NCBI GenBank assembly: GCA_020722685.1
Contig: DYKH01000068.1
Coordinates: forward strand, 1-28,848
Direction: 5' to 3'
From: Caldithrix sp.
GTDB taxonomy: Bacteria > KSB1 > UBA2214 > DYKH01
Length of the DNA stretch: 28,848 nucleotides
Under the pieces are notes generated by a model. It was not told the origin of the DNA. It did no database searches and saw nothing but the letters and a program-made list of their open reading frames with translations. Position numbers and translations under genes: made by a program. Positions within the stretch are counted from its first letter, which is position 1, and each line of letters opens with the position of its first letter. Of this stretch, positions 1 through 8,928 are shown in pieces.

Positions 1-315
1 GTAAGCATGATCTTGCATCCCGCGCCCTGAAGGTCAAACGGTTTCCAAAACGGTTCTGTTAACACGTTTGAGAGCTTCCTGAATGGCATGACTGCTTTTG
101 GTACAGTTGCCGCAAAACAACTATGTTATGCACGGCATCCTTTCATATAAAGCACGTGATCAGCCAATTGGAGTTTGTATGCTGTTTTGCAAGGATTCCT
201 CCTGACAAGACTATTTTTTATCCGGTGTCGACTTGCGGAGGCCACTGGGAAGGCCATCGAGAGCATTATCAATTTCGTCTAATCTTTTGCGTCAGCCTTC
301 CGCCGCCTCTGATTT
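1..315. other. No supportable gene at the left edge
   Basis: This stretch lies downstream of the symporter gene. I see only short open frames without a credible ribosome binding site or recognisable protein pattern. A reverse-strand frame of about 28 codons containing CGNC ends near position 38, but it is too short and uncharacteristic to call. Confidence 0.5.
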
Positions 316-2112
316 CTACACCCAGAGTTTCTTGATGACTCTCAGCAGAACCAAGCCGCTTCCTATGAAGACGGCCAAAAGAAAGATAGCGTATCCAATT
401 CTGCCGTACAAGAAATTTCCCACCGTAAAAAGCGATGACCAAATGACCACGCAGCCGGACACCCAACCCAACAGGCCGAGCGGGATGTTCTCTTTATCGG
501 CATGGATTTCTTTGGCATCGATGCCGGCCTCCCGGCGAATAGCCGTCCAACCCGGCCCAAAGGGACGTACCTTTTTGAAAAACTCGATCAGAGTCTTGCG
601 CTCCGTTTGCGGGCCGATATAGGCCACCGTCACCCAGCAAAGAGTGGTGAAGACGACCGTGATGATCAGGGTCATGTGCGTGCTAAAGTGAATGCCGTTT
701 TTCGCCAGAATGAGGAACAGGATGGAAATGGCAAAGGAGCTGACCATGGCGGTCACTTCGCACCAGGCGTTGATGCGCCACCAAAACCAGCGCAGCAAAT
801 AAAGCAAGCCGGTGCCGGCGCCGATCTGCAGAATAATGTCAAAGACATCTTTGGCAGTGCTCAGGAAAAAGACGAGTCCGGAGGAAGCAAAGAACAAGAG
901 GACGGTGGAAAAACGACCGGCAAAGACATAGTGCTTTTCGCTGGCGTCCGTACGGATGAATCGGCGATAAAAGTCATGCACCAGATAGGAAGCGCCCCAG
1001 TTCAAATGCGTAAGAATGGTGGACGAGTTGGCTGCGATCAGTCCGCCGACCATCAATCCGATGAACCCCATCGGCAAAAACTTGAGCATGGCGGGATAGG
1101 CGATGTCATGGCCCAAGAGCGTAGGATCGACATTCGGGAAGGCGTTTTGAATGTCCGAGAGTTGTGGATAAACCAGCAAGGAGGACAGGCCAACTAATAT
1201 CCAGGGCCAAGGGCGCAGCACATAGTGAGCGACGTTGAAAAACAGCACCGCGCCCAGCGAGTCCTTTTCGGACTTGGAGGCTAACATTCTTTGTGCGATG
1301 TAGCTGCCGCCGCCCGGCTCGGCGCCCGGGTACCATACCGACCACCATTGCACGGCAATCGGCATGATAAAGATGGCGACGGCGATGTCCATGTTGCTGG
1401 AAAAATCCGGCAGCATACTAAGGTAGTTGATGCCGTTGGGGCCGGATAGATGCGTGAGCTTGTCGACCAAGCCGGTCAATCCGCCCACTTGCGGCAGCCG
1501 CAGGGCGAAATAGGCCGCGGCAATCACCGCCGTCATTTTGATAAAGAACTGAACCATGTCGATGATCAGCACTCCCCACAAGCCGGAATGGGTGGCAAAC
1601 ACAACGTTCAACAAGCCGACAAACAGCAAGGTTTGCCAGCGCTCAAAACCGAACAAGACGGCGGCGATTTTGCAAGCGGCGAGATTGACGCTGGCCATGA
1701 TAATGCAATTGAAAAAGAATCCTAGATAGACGGAACGAAAGCCGCGCACAAAGCTGGCAGCCTTGCCAGAATAGCGCAGCTCATAGAACTCCAGGTCGGT
1801 CATGACGCCGGAGCGTCGCCACAGCTTGGCATAGAAAAACACGGTCGAGACGCCGGTCAAGACAAAGGCCCACCAAACCCAATTGCCGGCAACGCCGTTA
1901 CGCCGGACTATGTCCGTGACCAGATTCGGGGTATCGCTGCTGAAGGTGGTGGCAACCATGGACAATCCCGCCAGCCACCAGGGCACCGATCTGCCGGAAA
2001 CGAAAAACTCGGAGGTGTTTTTACCGGCGCGCTTGCCGTAAAACAGCGCCGGGATGAAGCAAATCAATAATGACGCCGCGACGATGATCCAATCGAGAAG
2101 TTGAAGTTTCAT
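316..2112 (-). CDS. Sodium:solute symporter (SSS) family transporter
   Basis: A 598-residue polytopic membrane protein of the SSS family, which uses the Na+ gradient to import sugars, organic acids or similar solutes. The first helix (LLDWIIVAASLLICFIPAL) leads into the family's SEFFVSGRSVPWWLAGLSM region near residues 34-52, followed by about a dozen more hydrophobic segments. The start ATG is preceded by AAGGAA at good spacing. The stop is TAG, and the protein ends in a basic tail after the last helix as expected for a complete gene. The substrate cannot be read from the sequence. The two sugar-type proteins at 7350-9777 are too far away to be a firm clue. Confidence 0.9.
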   Translation of the reverse strand: MKLQLLDWIIVAASLLICFIPALFYGKRAGKNTSEFFVSGRSVPWWLAGLSMVATTFSSDTPNLVTDIVRRNGVAGNWVWWAFVLTGVSTVFFYAKLWRRSGVMTDLEFYELRYSGKAASFVRGFRSVYLGFFFNCIIMASVNLAACKIAAVLFGFERWQTLLFVGLLNVVFATHSGLWGVLIIDMVQFFIKMTAVIAAAYFALRLPQVGGLTGLVDKLTHLSGPNGINYLSMLPDFSSNMDIAVAIFIMPIAVQWWSVWYPGAEPGGGSYIAQRMLASKSEKDSLGAVLFFNVAHYVLRPWPWILVGLSSLLVYPQLSDIQNAFPNVDPTLLGHDIAYPAMLKFLPMGFIGLMVGGLIAANSSTILTHLNWGASYLVHDFYRRFIRTDASEKHYVFAGRFSTVLLFFASSGLVFFLSTAKDVFDIILQIGAGTGLLYLLRWFWWRINAWCEVTAMVSSFAISILFLILAKNGIHFSTHMTLIITVVFTTLCWVTVAYIGPQTERKTLIEFFKKVRPFGPGWTAIRREAGIDAKEIHADKENIPLGLLGWVSGCVVIWSSLFTVGNFLYGRIGYAIFLLAVFIGSGLVLLRVIKKLWV

Positions 2113-2421
2113 TCCGGAATTCCTTTCTTAGCAAAATTCGATTCCATTGCAGACCAAGGTTGATTGCGAAAAGTCAGTCAGGCGAGGAGACCGTTTGGAC
2201 GCTATACATAGAAACAGAAAGGTTCAAGATTACCCGGCTGGTCGATGAACGATCATCTCGCCTTCTCCTGCTCGGCCGGGCCTATTTTATGAAAATTGCA
2301 GTCGAAACACAAGAGAAAGAAAAAGTATTTTTTAATGATAGAATCGTAGAAAGACAAGAGGAAATCTGGTTTCCCTCCTATCAGAGTTTCCTCACTATTC
2401 AGGTACCCCAGTCAAATTCGA
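2113..2421. other. Intergenic, upstream of the symporter
   Basis: This gap lies between the symporter start and the end of the next minus-strand gene. Apart from the symporter's ribosome binding site at its left edge I see no recognisable gene. A rightward open frame crosses it but has no ribosome binding site and no family pattern, and continues antisense through the neighbouring gene. No promoter with both boxes is convincing. Confidence 0.45.
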
Positions 2422-2868
2422 TTACCGGCTGGATGCAGCGGGATCATCGTCATTCAGCTCCAAATGAAAACGGTGCAAAAAACGGTGGAAGAGCGGAGCA
2501 ATCAGTATGCCGGCCACTAGTAAAAAGACCATGCCCGCGTACAAGGCGTGGCAGGCGGCGAAGATTTTGGCCCCCGCCATGTGCAGTTCCTCGACGGGAC
2601 CCATGCCGCCTAATAACATGGCGGCGTTCATAAATGCGTCGGTCGAGACCAAGTCGGCGGGGAAAGGATAACCCAGGGTGCCGACCAGGAGCAAGCCGAG
2701 GACAATCGCCTGGCCGGCACCGGCGTGCAAGAGAATGCGAGGCAGAAATCTCGCGCGGGCAGTAATGGTTGGCGGCGATGTTCGAACGTAGGCAGGAGAA
2801 CTCCGGATTGGCTGCAAGCGAACAGAGTCTTGTGCAGCGCTGTTAGAATTGCGCTGCATATCGATCAA
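2422..2868 (-). CDS. Small conserved membrane protein, two-helix channel-like layout
   Basis: A 148-residue protein. The N-terminal 45 residues are polar and Ser/Arg-rich. A first hydrophobic helix (about 47-67) is followed by an extracytoplasmic loop containing DAFMNAAMLLGGMGPV and a second helix (about 105-127), then the charged tail HRFLHRFHLELND. From memory, small hypothetical proteins with a similar GGMGPV loop and HRFLHRFHLE tail are widespread in bacteria and have no assigned function. The helix-loop-helix plan resembles two-helix ion channels, but the loop has no TVGYG-type filter, so channel function is only a guess. The first 20-30 residues may be over-annotated. Confidence 0.7.
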   Translation of the reverse strand: MIDMQRNSNSAAQDSVRLQPIRSSPAYVRTSPPTITARARFLPRILLHAGAGQAIVLGLLLVGTLGYPFPADLVSTDAFMNAAMLLGGMGPVEELHMAGAKIFAACHALYAGMVFLLVAGILIAPLFHRFLHRFHLELNDDDPAASSR

Positions 2869-2987
2869 GCAGGAAGGCTGGAGTTACGCCCTCCAGTATG
2901 ATCATCCCTTCTTATGTCACCTAATATTCCCCCATGAGAAACTCGTTGAGAAATTGGCTCGCGAAACAGACCAAAGCGAAGTAAAGC

Positions 2988-3312
2988 TTAGACAAGATTT
3001 CGCGTTTTCAGCGTCTTGAGCGGGCATGGGGCTTTGCGGGCGGCGACCCAGGCAAAGATGCCGATGGTCAAAGGGCACCCGATGGTTGTTCTGTGCTTTT
3101 TCCCCAGCTTAGCGAATGATGTCGATGGTGATGATTTTTCCGTAGGGAACGGTTTTTATGATCTCATGCACCTCACGCGGAGCGGGAATGACGACGGTAC
3201 CGGTTCCCCAGCGCCGGCTTATCCTCTCAGTAATCACCTCGACCTTCGGCAACCTTTATTCTTTGCTGAGCTTTTCTTGCCAGGACGTTTGCGCTTTGGG
3301 TTTCTTGTTCAT
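2988..3312 (-). pseudogene. MGMT-like (alkyltransferase-like family) pseudogene
   Basis: Read leftward from an ATG at 3312 with a good AGGAGG / AGAGG ribosome binding site. The first frame gives a basic N-terminus and then a TAA after LSKE. It continues in frame with VEVITERISRRWGTGTVVIP and APREVHEIIKTVPYGKI up to IDIIR, where a second TAA follows. Shifting the frame there restores AKLGKKHRTTIGCPLTIGIF and AWVAARKA, which ends at 2988. This matches small MGMT-family proteins (GTG..IP.P.EV, CPLT.GIF). It carries an internal stop, a frameshift, and a missing C-terminal half, since the usual PYWR region is absent. It is a relic unless two sequence errors coincide. Confidence 0.75.
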
Positions 3313-3510
3313 ACCTCTTTGCCTCCTGAACTTCTCTGCAGCCAATGGTCTGCCTGTATTCGGCCAGTTTCGCCCAAACCTTGCAGCCAACAGTCACTCT
3401 TAGGTCGGACGAAAAGGCTTTTGCACCCGAGACCGCAGTCATGGCGGAGCGCCGAACATTTTCCGCTCGATTTTTGGGCCGAACAAGTTCGGCACTCCAA
3501 TTTGATCAGG

Positions 3511-4896
3511 CTATTTCTTACGCTTAGCTTCCGCGTATAATTCCGGAAAATGCAATTTTACTTGCTGTTCCATCTCTTCGTCGGAGATGGTGGAAAGCCG
3601 GCCTTCTTTTTCATATTGATCCATGACCCAGCGCTGAATCTTTGCCACTTTCATGACGGTGAGTTGCTGGTCGCCCTTCAGGCCCAGGAATTCGTTGACC
3701 CACAGGGCCACGCCGTCGGTGCCGGATTTGTCGGTGATGGCGACGCGCGGCGGACGGTGCAAAAGCCCGGCCGTGTCGAAAATATTGTAAATCTCCTCAT
3801 TGCGTCGCAAGCCGCCGGCATGAATGCCGGCTCGTGTGGTGTTGAAATCGCGCCCAACAAAGGGATAGTTGGGCGGAATGGCCGCGCCGATTTCCTTTTG
3901 ATAATATTCAGCCAGCTCGGTTATGACCGACAAGTCAATGCCCATCAGTTCGCCCTTCAGCGAAATGTACTCGATGATCGCCCCTTCGAGTGGCGGATTG
4001 CCGGTGCGCTCACCGAATCCGAAAAGTGTTGTGTTGAGCGCATTGACGCCATAGATCCACGCTGTAGCCCCGTTGATGTGAACCTTGTGAAAATCGTTAT
4101 GCCCGTGCCACTCCAGCCGGTCCTCCGACACACCACATTCTTCTTTCATGCGCCAGATCAGCTTAGGAATGGATCTTGGCTCCGCCGCGTTCGGATAACT
4201 GACACCAAAGCCCATCGTATCACAGAGCCGGATCTTGACCTTCATGTGCGGAGGCTGGTTTTCCGTCAATCTCTCCAATCTTTGCACAAAGGGAAGCACG
4301 AACCCCTTTATGTCGGCGCGGGTGACGTCTTCCAAATGGCAGCGGGGCCGGATGCCGGCTTCCAAGGCCGCTTCGACGACTTCCAGGTACTGATTCATCG
4401 CTTCTTGGCGCGTCTGATTTTGCTTGTGAAAAATGTGATAGTCCGAGCTGGAAGTCAACATGCCGGTTTCTTTCAGGCCCATTTCTTTCACAAAGCGAAA
4501 GTCCGCCTTGTTGGCGCGAATCCATCCGGTGATCTCCGGATATTGCAGTCCTAAATTTCTGCATGCATCCAAAGTGGCGCGATCGTTCTGGGTGTACAAG
4601 AAGAACTCGGTCTGGCGAATGACTCCCTTGGGGCCCCCTAATTTTGAGAGCAGTCTGTAGATGGTCACCATCTGCTCTTTCGTGTATGGCGGGCGGGACT
4701 GCTGGCCGTCGCGAAAGGTGGTATCGGTGATGTGAATGTCGCGGCTTACCACCGATCGGGGATCAAATTCTACTTCCTTGCCGTCGATGATTTCTTTGAT
4801 TGGGTTTTCAAATTTGATGCGCGGCGGCAAGGAATACGGAAAGAGCTCTTTGAGCAAATTCGGCTCGGCTATGTCTTGCAGCTCATAGTTTTTCAT
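3511..4896 (-). CDS. Re-citrate synthase-like enzyme (isopropylmalate/homocitrate synthase superfamily)
   Basis: A 461-residue HMGL-like TIM-barrel enzyme that should condense an acyl-CoA with an alpha-keto acid. The catalytic entry motif is DTTFRDGQQSRPPYT (about residues 58-72) and the metal-binding motif is EWHGHNDFHK (about 263-272). FGFGERTGNPP and DFNTTRAGIHAGG follow. The arrangement ITGWIRANK, GLKETGML and ITDKSGTDGVA fits, from memory, the clostridial Re-citrate synthase group rather than true LeuA, and there is no LeuA regulatory domain. Re-citrate synthase makes citrate from acetyl-CoA and oxaloacetate in strict anaerobes. Homocitrate or isopropylmalate synthesis remains possible. 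It starts 14 bases after the acyl carrier protein gene, so the two are probably co-transcribed. It ends with TAG at the usual family length. Confidence 0.75.
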   Translation of the reverse strand: MKNYELQDIAEPNLLKELFPYSLPPRIKFENPIKEIIDGKEVEFDPRSVVSRDIHITDTTFRDGQQSRPPYTKEQMVTIYRLLSKLGGPKGVIRQTEFFLYTQNDRATLDACRNLGLQYPEITGWIRANKADFRFVKEMGLKETGMLTSSSDYHIFHKQNQTRQEAMNQYLEVVEAALEAGIRPRCHLEDVTRADIKGFVLPFVQRLERLTENQPPHMKVKIRLCDTMGFGVSYPNAAEPRSIPKLIWRMKEECGVSEDRLEWHGHNDFHKVHINGATAWIYGVNALNTTLFGFGERTGNPPLEGAIIEYISLKGELMGIDLSVITELAEYYQKEIGAAIPPNYPFVGRDFNTTRAGIHAGGLRRNEEIYNIFDTAGLLHRPPRVAITDKSGTDGVALWVNEFLGLKGDQQLTVMKVAKIQRWVMDQYEKEGRLSTISDEEMEQQVKLHFPELYAEAKRKK

Positions 4897-4910
4897 AAGG
4901 TCTCCGATTA

Positions 4911-5156
4911 TTAATCCGGTAACAATTTGCTAAAAAAATCCACTGCGCCGCCGACGGTTTGCACCTTGAGGGCTTCATTCTCATTCAGATTGAGACCAAA
5001 CTCTTCTTCAAAAGCGGCCACCAGCTCGATTGATTTTAGTGAATCCGCACCGAGATCAAAAGCAAAATGATGCTCTTCTCTAATTTGTTCCGGCGTTTTG
5101 CGCAATTCCCGCGCAGTAACCTTGATGACCCGACTGGCAATTTCCTCTCGTTTCAT
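4911..5156 (-). CDS. acpP: Acyl carrier protein
   Basis: An 81-residue acidic four-helix carrier protein. The GADSLKSIEL motif contains Ser39, which receives 4'-phosphopantetheine so that acyl groups can be carried as thioesters. I chose the ATG at 5156 because it has GAAGGA just upstream and gives a normal carrier-protein length; an upstream ATG at 5225 would add a 23-residue Lys/His-rich tail that is atypical and overlaps the previous gene's stop. The gene sits 65 bases after the DUF4954 gene and 14 bases before the Re-citrate-synthase-like gene. It may be a specialised carrier for that pathway rather than the housekeeping fatty-acid AcpP. Confidence 0.88.
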   Translation of the reverse strand: MKREEIASRVIKVTARELRKTPEQIREEHHFAFDLGADSLKSIELVAAFEEEFGLNLNENEALKVQTVGGAVDFFSKLLPD

Positions 5157-5221
5157 ATTGCATTCCTTCTTTTGATGTGTTTGTTCAAAGCGTTTATAGA
5201 AAGAAAAAAAGTGGTTCGGCT

Positions 5222-7225
5222 TCAACGAAACCGCTCGATGGTGCGCAAAAGCTGTCCGGCTCTTTCCTTGATCTCTACTGCTTCGCGTTCCAGCTTTTGC
5301 ACCACCGCGTTTGTCCCCACCGTTCCCCGTACGGCCTCAAAGTCTGCCTGTCTCTTTTCAGGCTGCTGATCTAAGCCATATCCTATTCGGGACAACTCGC
5401 TGAACTCTTTCTTTGAATCCTCGATGATCAGGCCTTGCAAAGACAAAGCCGAAGATTCCCATTTGCCGATCAGCTCGGCAAGACGATCTACCGACATATC
5501 CTTCAGCTTAAAGCCGTATTCCTTCTCGAAAGTATGGTAAACGTAGGACCATTCGTCCTCTCTGTACTGCGCGTTTACATTCCGTAGTTCGCTTAACAGT
5601 ACCTCTAACTGAGCGATCCGGCCGCTAACGACATCCTCTACGATCCGATCTATGCGTGAAGATGCCGCCAATAATCCTCCTAAATCGGTCCAACGTCGGG
5701 GTTCTGCAAGCGGCTCGGAAGGAGCCAGTTGTTGTTGCAGTTCCGGCCAAGAGGACGTGGTTGTGGATAACTTTTCGATTTTCGATATTACTTTTCCCAA
5801 GAGGTACTGCTCGATGGCAAGGCCGTAGTACTTGGCTCCTTTGCGCAGCAGCAATCGGTTGATTTGTACGCCGCCGGTTAGAACTGTCGTTTCTTCCTGC
5901 GGGGTTTTTTCGTAAAGCTCTTGCAGATGGTCACGGCCTTGGCACATTTTTTCCACGACGTACGGAGAAAAGACGTCGAAGGTGACCAAATCGCGTTTGT
6001 TCTCCGCCTTGCGGCGATCTCTGCTCGGCCACTTGATGGCGTCCCGGGCGGTGCCGACAGAGATCAGGTTGACCGCCGGCAGCAGCTTGGACTGTCCATG
6101 GTCGTCCAGCAGATAAGAGAACGGGAGATGCGGAATATTGATATTCACCATGTGCTTGCCGATGATCACCGTGAACGGGGCGATGTGGCTTTCGAATAGC
6201 AGATAGGCGAACGAGCCGGTTTTGCAGCCGCGCTCCAGAATGCCTTGATGCACCGGTCCCAGCTTGTACATGTGATTGCTCTGGTTGGTGCCACTGCCGG
6301 CGTTGTAGAAGGAGACCATGGCCGCGATGAGGAGCGTCGATTTGTGATGGGTCACGGAATAGGGGCCGGCAAAGACCGAGCAGACTTCGGATTGAAAGCC
6401 CTCGCAGTTGGCGAAGAACAGTGAATTTTCGGCGGTGAATTGTTTTCCAATGCGCGTCGCTTGTCCGACGAAGACACGCTCCAAGATGGCGCCATCGGCC
6501 ACCTCGGCGCCTTCCGCGATCATAAAATCCTTGGCGATGACGCCGGCGCCGACTTTGGTCGGATGCTCTGTACAACTGCAGACGGTGCCGTTGGACAGCT
6601 CCGCCACGCCATCCAACTCGGCATGTTCGCCCACCTTCACGTTTTTGATAACCCGGCAATGCCGCAATCGCGCGCCCTTGGCGATTCTTCCTTTTCGCAG
6701 TCTAGTCGATTGAATGCGACCTTCGATGAGTGACTGTAATTTTTCTTGCAAAGCCGCATCATGCTTGAACATCGCTTGCATGTAGGCGATTTGCGCCGTC
6801 AAGTCTTCAAAGAGAATGACGTCTCGCCCGCCGGCCTCGTTGAGGGCGCTAACTCGTACTCCCGCGCCAAAATGAGCGTCAGGCTGAGCAAGAAGAAGGG
6901 AGACATCCTCAATCACGGCGTCATCTTCTATGACATAGCTCGAAATGGAGGAGCCGATGTTGGAGATGAGGACGTTGTTCCCTACATCGCAGTCGGCGAT
7001 GGTCGCATGCGAAATACCGCAGGGTCGCGATAGGCCGTCGATGGTCACAAAGCCGGAATTGCTGCCCAGGCTTATTTCACCGAAAAAGTGGACCTGCCGG
7101 ATCCTGTTTAGGTCGATGTCGGGAGCGACACGGATCGCGTCCCAGCTTGCGGCGCTGCAGCCGTTTTGTTGCAGGAGTTCTATTTCTTTTTGTTTGAGAC
7201 TGCGAAAAGCTTTCATACGTGACAT
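5222..7225 (-). CDS. DUF4954 family protein (left-handed beta-helix)
   Basis: A 667-residue protein matching my memory of the DUF4954 family, common in Bacteroidetes and relatives. The N-terminal half has repeated hexapeptide-like turns (CDVGNNVLISNI, VIEDDAVIEDV, KVGEHAELDGV, VGAGVIAKDF), indicating a left-handed beta-helix as in sugar-phosphate nucleotidyl- and acyltransferases. The signature regions LNEAGGRDV, GPYSVTHHKSTLLIAAM, NAGSGTNQSNHMYKLGP and RGCKTGSFAYLL follow. The last 200 residues are helical and charged. Its biochemical role is not known. It leads the set with the acyl carrier protein and the Re-citrate-synthase-like gene. Two ATGs lie close together (7225 and 7216), both with weak ribosome binding sites. 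Confidence 0.85.
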   Translation of the reverse strand: MSRMKAFRSLKQKEIELLQQNGCSAASWDAIRVAPDIDLNRIRQVHFFGEISLGSNSGFVTIDGLSRPCGISHATIADCDVGNNVLISNIGSSISSYVIEDDAVIEDVSLLLAQPDAHFGAGVRVSALNEAGGRDVILFEDLTAQIAYMQAMFKHDAALQEKLQSLIEGRIQSTRLRKGRIAKGARLRHCRVIKNVKVGEHAELDGVAELSNGTVCSCTEHPTKVGAGVIAKDFMIAEGAEVADGAILERVFVGQATRIGKQFTAENSLFFANCEGFQSEVCSVFAGPYSVTHHKSTLLIAAMVSFYNAGSGTNQSNHMYKLGPVHQGILERGCKTGSFAYLLFESHIAPFTVIIGKHMVNINIPHLPFSYLLDDHGQSKLLPAVNLISVGTARDAIKWPSRDRRKAENKRDLVTFDVFSPYVVEKMCQGRDHLQELYEKTPQEETTVLTGGVQINRLLLRKGAKYYGLAIEQYLLGKVISKIEKLSTTTSSWPELQQQLAPSEPLAEPRRWTDLGGLLAASSRIDRIVEDVVSGRIAQLEVLLSELRNVNAQYREDEWSYVYHTFEKEYGFKLKDMSVDRLAELIGKWESSALSLQGLIIEDSKKEFSELSRIGYGLDQQPEKRQADFEAVRGTVGTNAVVQKLEREAVEIKERAGQLLRTIERFR

Positions 7226-7277
7226 TTCCGAGAACGAGAAGGAGCAAGAGAATGAGCCGGAGCCATGGCATGAGTGA

Positions 7278-7318
7278 GATTACGATTACGATTACGATTA
7301 CGAGTACGAGTACGATTA
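7278..7318. repeat. Hexanucleotide tandem repeat
   Basis: About six and a half copies of a TACGAT-type hexamer with T-to-G variants (GATTAC units changing to GAGTAC) lie between two minus-strand genes. The preceding 30 bases (agaacgagaaggagcaagag and on) are also a degenerate short-period repeat. No coding role is evident. Such tracts tend to vary in copy number. Confidence 0.85.
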
Positions 7319-7349
7319 AGAATCCTTGGTAAAGTCCGAGGGATAGAAC

Positions 7350-8744
7350 TCATTGCTTTGCGAGCTCCAGGGCTTTGGTTGTGGTGTAGTATTTGGCCAG
7401 CATATTCGGCACTTCCCAATCCGGCAGCTTGCCCTCGATGAGGTAGTGCAAATACTTCTCCGTTACCTGGCCAAAATGCGCTTCGTGTCCGAGGCGATAT
7501 TTGTCGGGGATCAGGACGTGCCAGGCGTCACCTTCGCGCTTAAGCTCGATCCCGGCATAATCCGCTTGCAAGAATGCAATGGCTTTTTGCAGGGCCGTTT
7601 CTAATACCGGCAGCTCAACTCCGTCGGCCGCTTCGAGGTACAGTTCCGGGCGAAAGTTTTGCTCCTTGCCTTGCCGAATAATGACCTTGGCTTTGGTTCC
7701 CTTCATCACCGAGAAGTGCGTATCGCCGGCGCCTTCCGGAGCCTGAAAGTTCCAAATCACCGAAACTTTGGCGTGGATGCCTTTGATGGTGTACACAATC
7801 TCGCCGTTGCAGTAGACCGCCAGGACACCGTCTGCGTTGACGATGGTTTTCAGATATTCAGGAAATTCGGCCTGGCCCGTGCTTTTCTCGAATTGTTCGC
7901 GGGTGACCATGGTCGGCCAGTGCTTGGCGCTGAGCAAGTTAATGTCTTTGGTGTAGTCGATGACTTGTTCGGGGAAGCATTCCCACTGCACCAAATCCAC
8001 CAAATGCGTGGTCACGTCCACGATGCCTTCGCCTTGCTGGGTCACGTCGTAGTACCAAGCAGGTCTGATCAACGGACTGCCCGCTACATATTTGAAAAAG
8101 TGATGCACGCTTTCCTTGGTCACCGCCGGGTCCTCCGCAGTGCCGGATTGCAGCTCGCCAAAGACTTCTTTGTTGTTGGCCAGCTCCTTCTGCAGCATGG
8201 TGGTGATTTCGTACCGCTCGGTCATGATATCGTACAACAGCACCTTGTTCTTGGCCGCTGACGCGAATGCCGCCTTCAACAACTCAAATCCGGCAGCGTC
8301 GATGCACATGGGCTTGTCAGAAAGCACGTTGATGCCGGCATCCACCGTGGCCTTGAGGTATTGGGTTTTCTTTTTATTGTTGCCCGCGGTGATCATCACG
8401 TTGCCGAGCTTTTCCTCGATCATTTTCTGCAAATAATCATCGCCGGTGTAGATTTGCTCGCTCCAATTGGTTGGGTTCTCGGCGCGGCTGTTAAAGGCGC
8501 TGATGCGCTTGAGATGCTCGCGCAAATCCGGGCCCTCCGGGGCGTAGACGTGCACAACAGGGGAGACTTGATCGTACATGGTCTTTTGTACCAAGGCCGC
8601 ATGAAAGTGGCCGGGGTCTAAGGTTATCAGCTTCACTTCGCCTTTTGCCCCTGTGAATGTGGTGCGAATTTCCTTCTGCTTGATACATGAAGAAAGAATG
8701 AACAGCGAGAGCGTGAGTAAGCCAACGGCAAGGGTTCGAATCAT
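7350..8744 (-). CDS. Gfo/Idh/MocA-type oxidoreductase, lipoprotein
   Basis: A 464-residue protein. The N-terminus is a lipoprotein signal (hydrophobic residues 5-17, lipobox LSSC with Cys20), so it should be exported and membrane-anchored. The rest resembles a Rossmann-fold Gfo/Idh/MocA oxidoreductase: LITLDPGHFHAALVQ at the nucleotide-binding start, INVLSDKPMCID in place of the usual EKP motif, and WYYDVTQQGEGIVDVTTHLVD in the middle. The C-terminal part fits the putative oxidoreductase C-terminal domain often found in FCB lipoproteins. Exported members presumably act on sugars, but the substrate is unknown. AAAGGAG precedes the ATG. The Tat-exported TIM-barrel protein upstream on the same strand may share the pathway. 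Confidence 0.82.
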   Translation of the reverse strand: MIRTLAVGLLTLSLFILSSCIKQKEIRTTFTGAKGEVKLITLDPGHFHAALVQKTMYDQVSPVVHVYAPEGPDLREHLKRISAFNSRAENPTNWSEQIYTGDDYLQKMIEEKLGNVMITAGNNKKKTQYLKATVDAGINVLSDKPMCIDAAGFELLKAAFASAAKNKVLLYDIMTERYEITTMLQKELANNKEVFGELQSGTAEDPAVTKESVHHFFKYVAGSPLIRPAWYYDVTQQGEGIVDVTTHLVDLVQWECFPEQVIDYTKDINLLSAKHWPTMVTREQFEKSTGQAEFPEYLKTIVNADGVLAVYCNGEIVYTIKGIHAKVSVIWNFQAPEGAGDTHFSVMKGTKAKVIIRQGKEQNFRPELYLEAADGVELPVLETALQKAIAFLQADYAGIELKREGDAWHVLIPDKYRLGHEAHFGQVTEKYLHYLIEGKLPDWEVPNMLAKYYTTTKALELAKQ

Positions 8745-8928
8745 CAGGCGACTCCTTTAGCGCAATTGTTATGAGTGCATGCGTAAATGAATTTGTTGAA
8801 AAGGATAAAGCAAGGGTACACCAATGTCTTGGGAACGGAGCTTCTTCGACTCTCGCTACCGCCGCAATACTCCAATAATCCATAACACGGGTGAGCTTGA
8901 GCTTACGATGAAAAAGCGCCGTTGCAGC

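Noticed and set aside
502..1197. Long plus-strand frame opposite the symporter
   Set aside because: It is antisense to a clear membrane transporter, with the Gly/Asp/Lys-rich composition typical of shadow frames.
3016..3540. Plus-strand frame across the MGMT-like region
   Set aside because: The minus strand carries recognisable MGMT-family sequence and a good ribosome binding site; the plus frame shows no family pattern.
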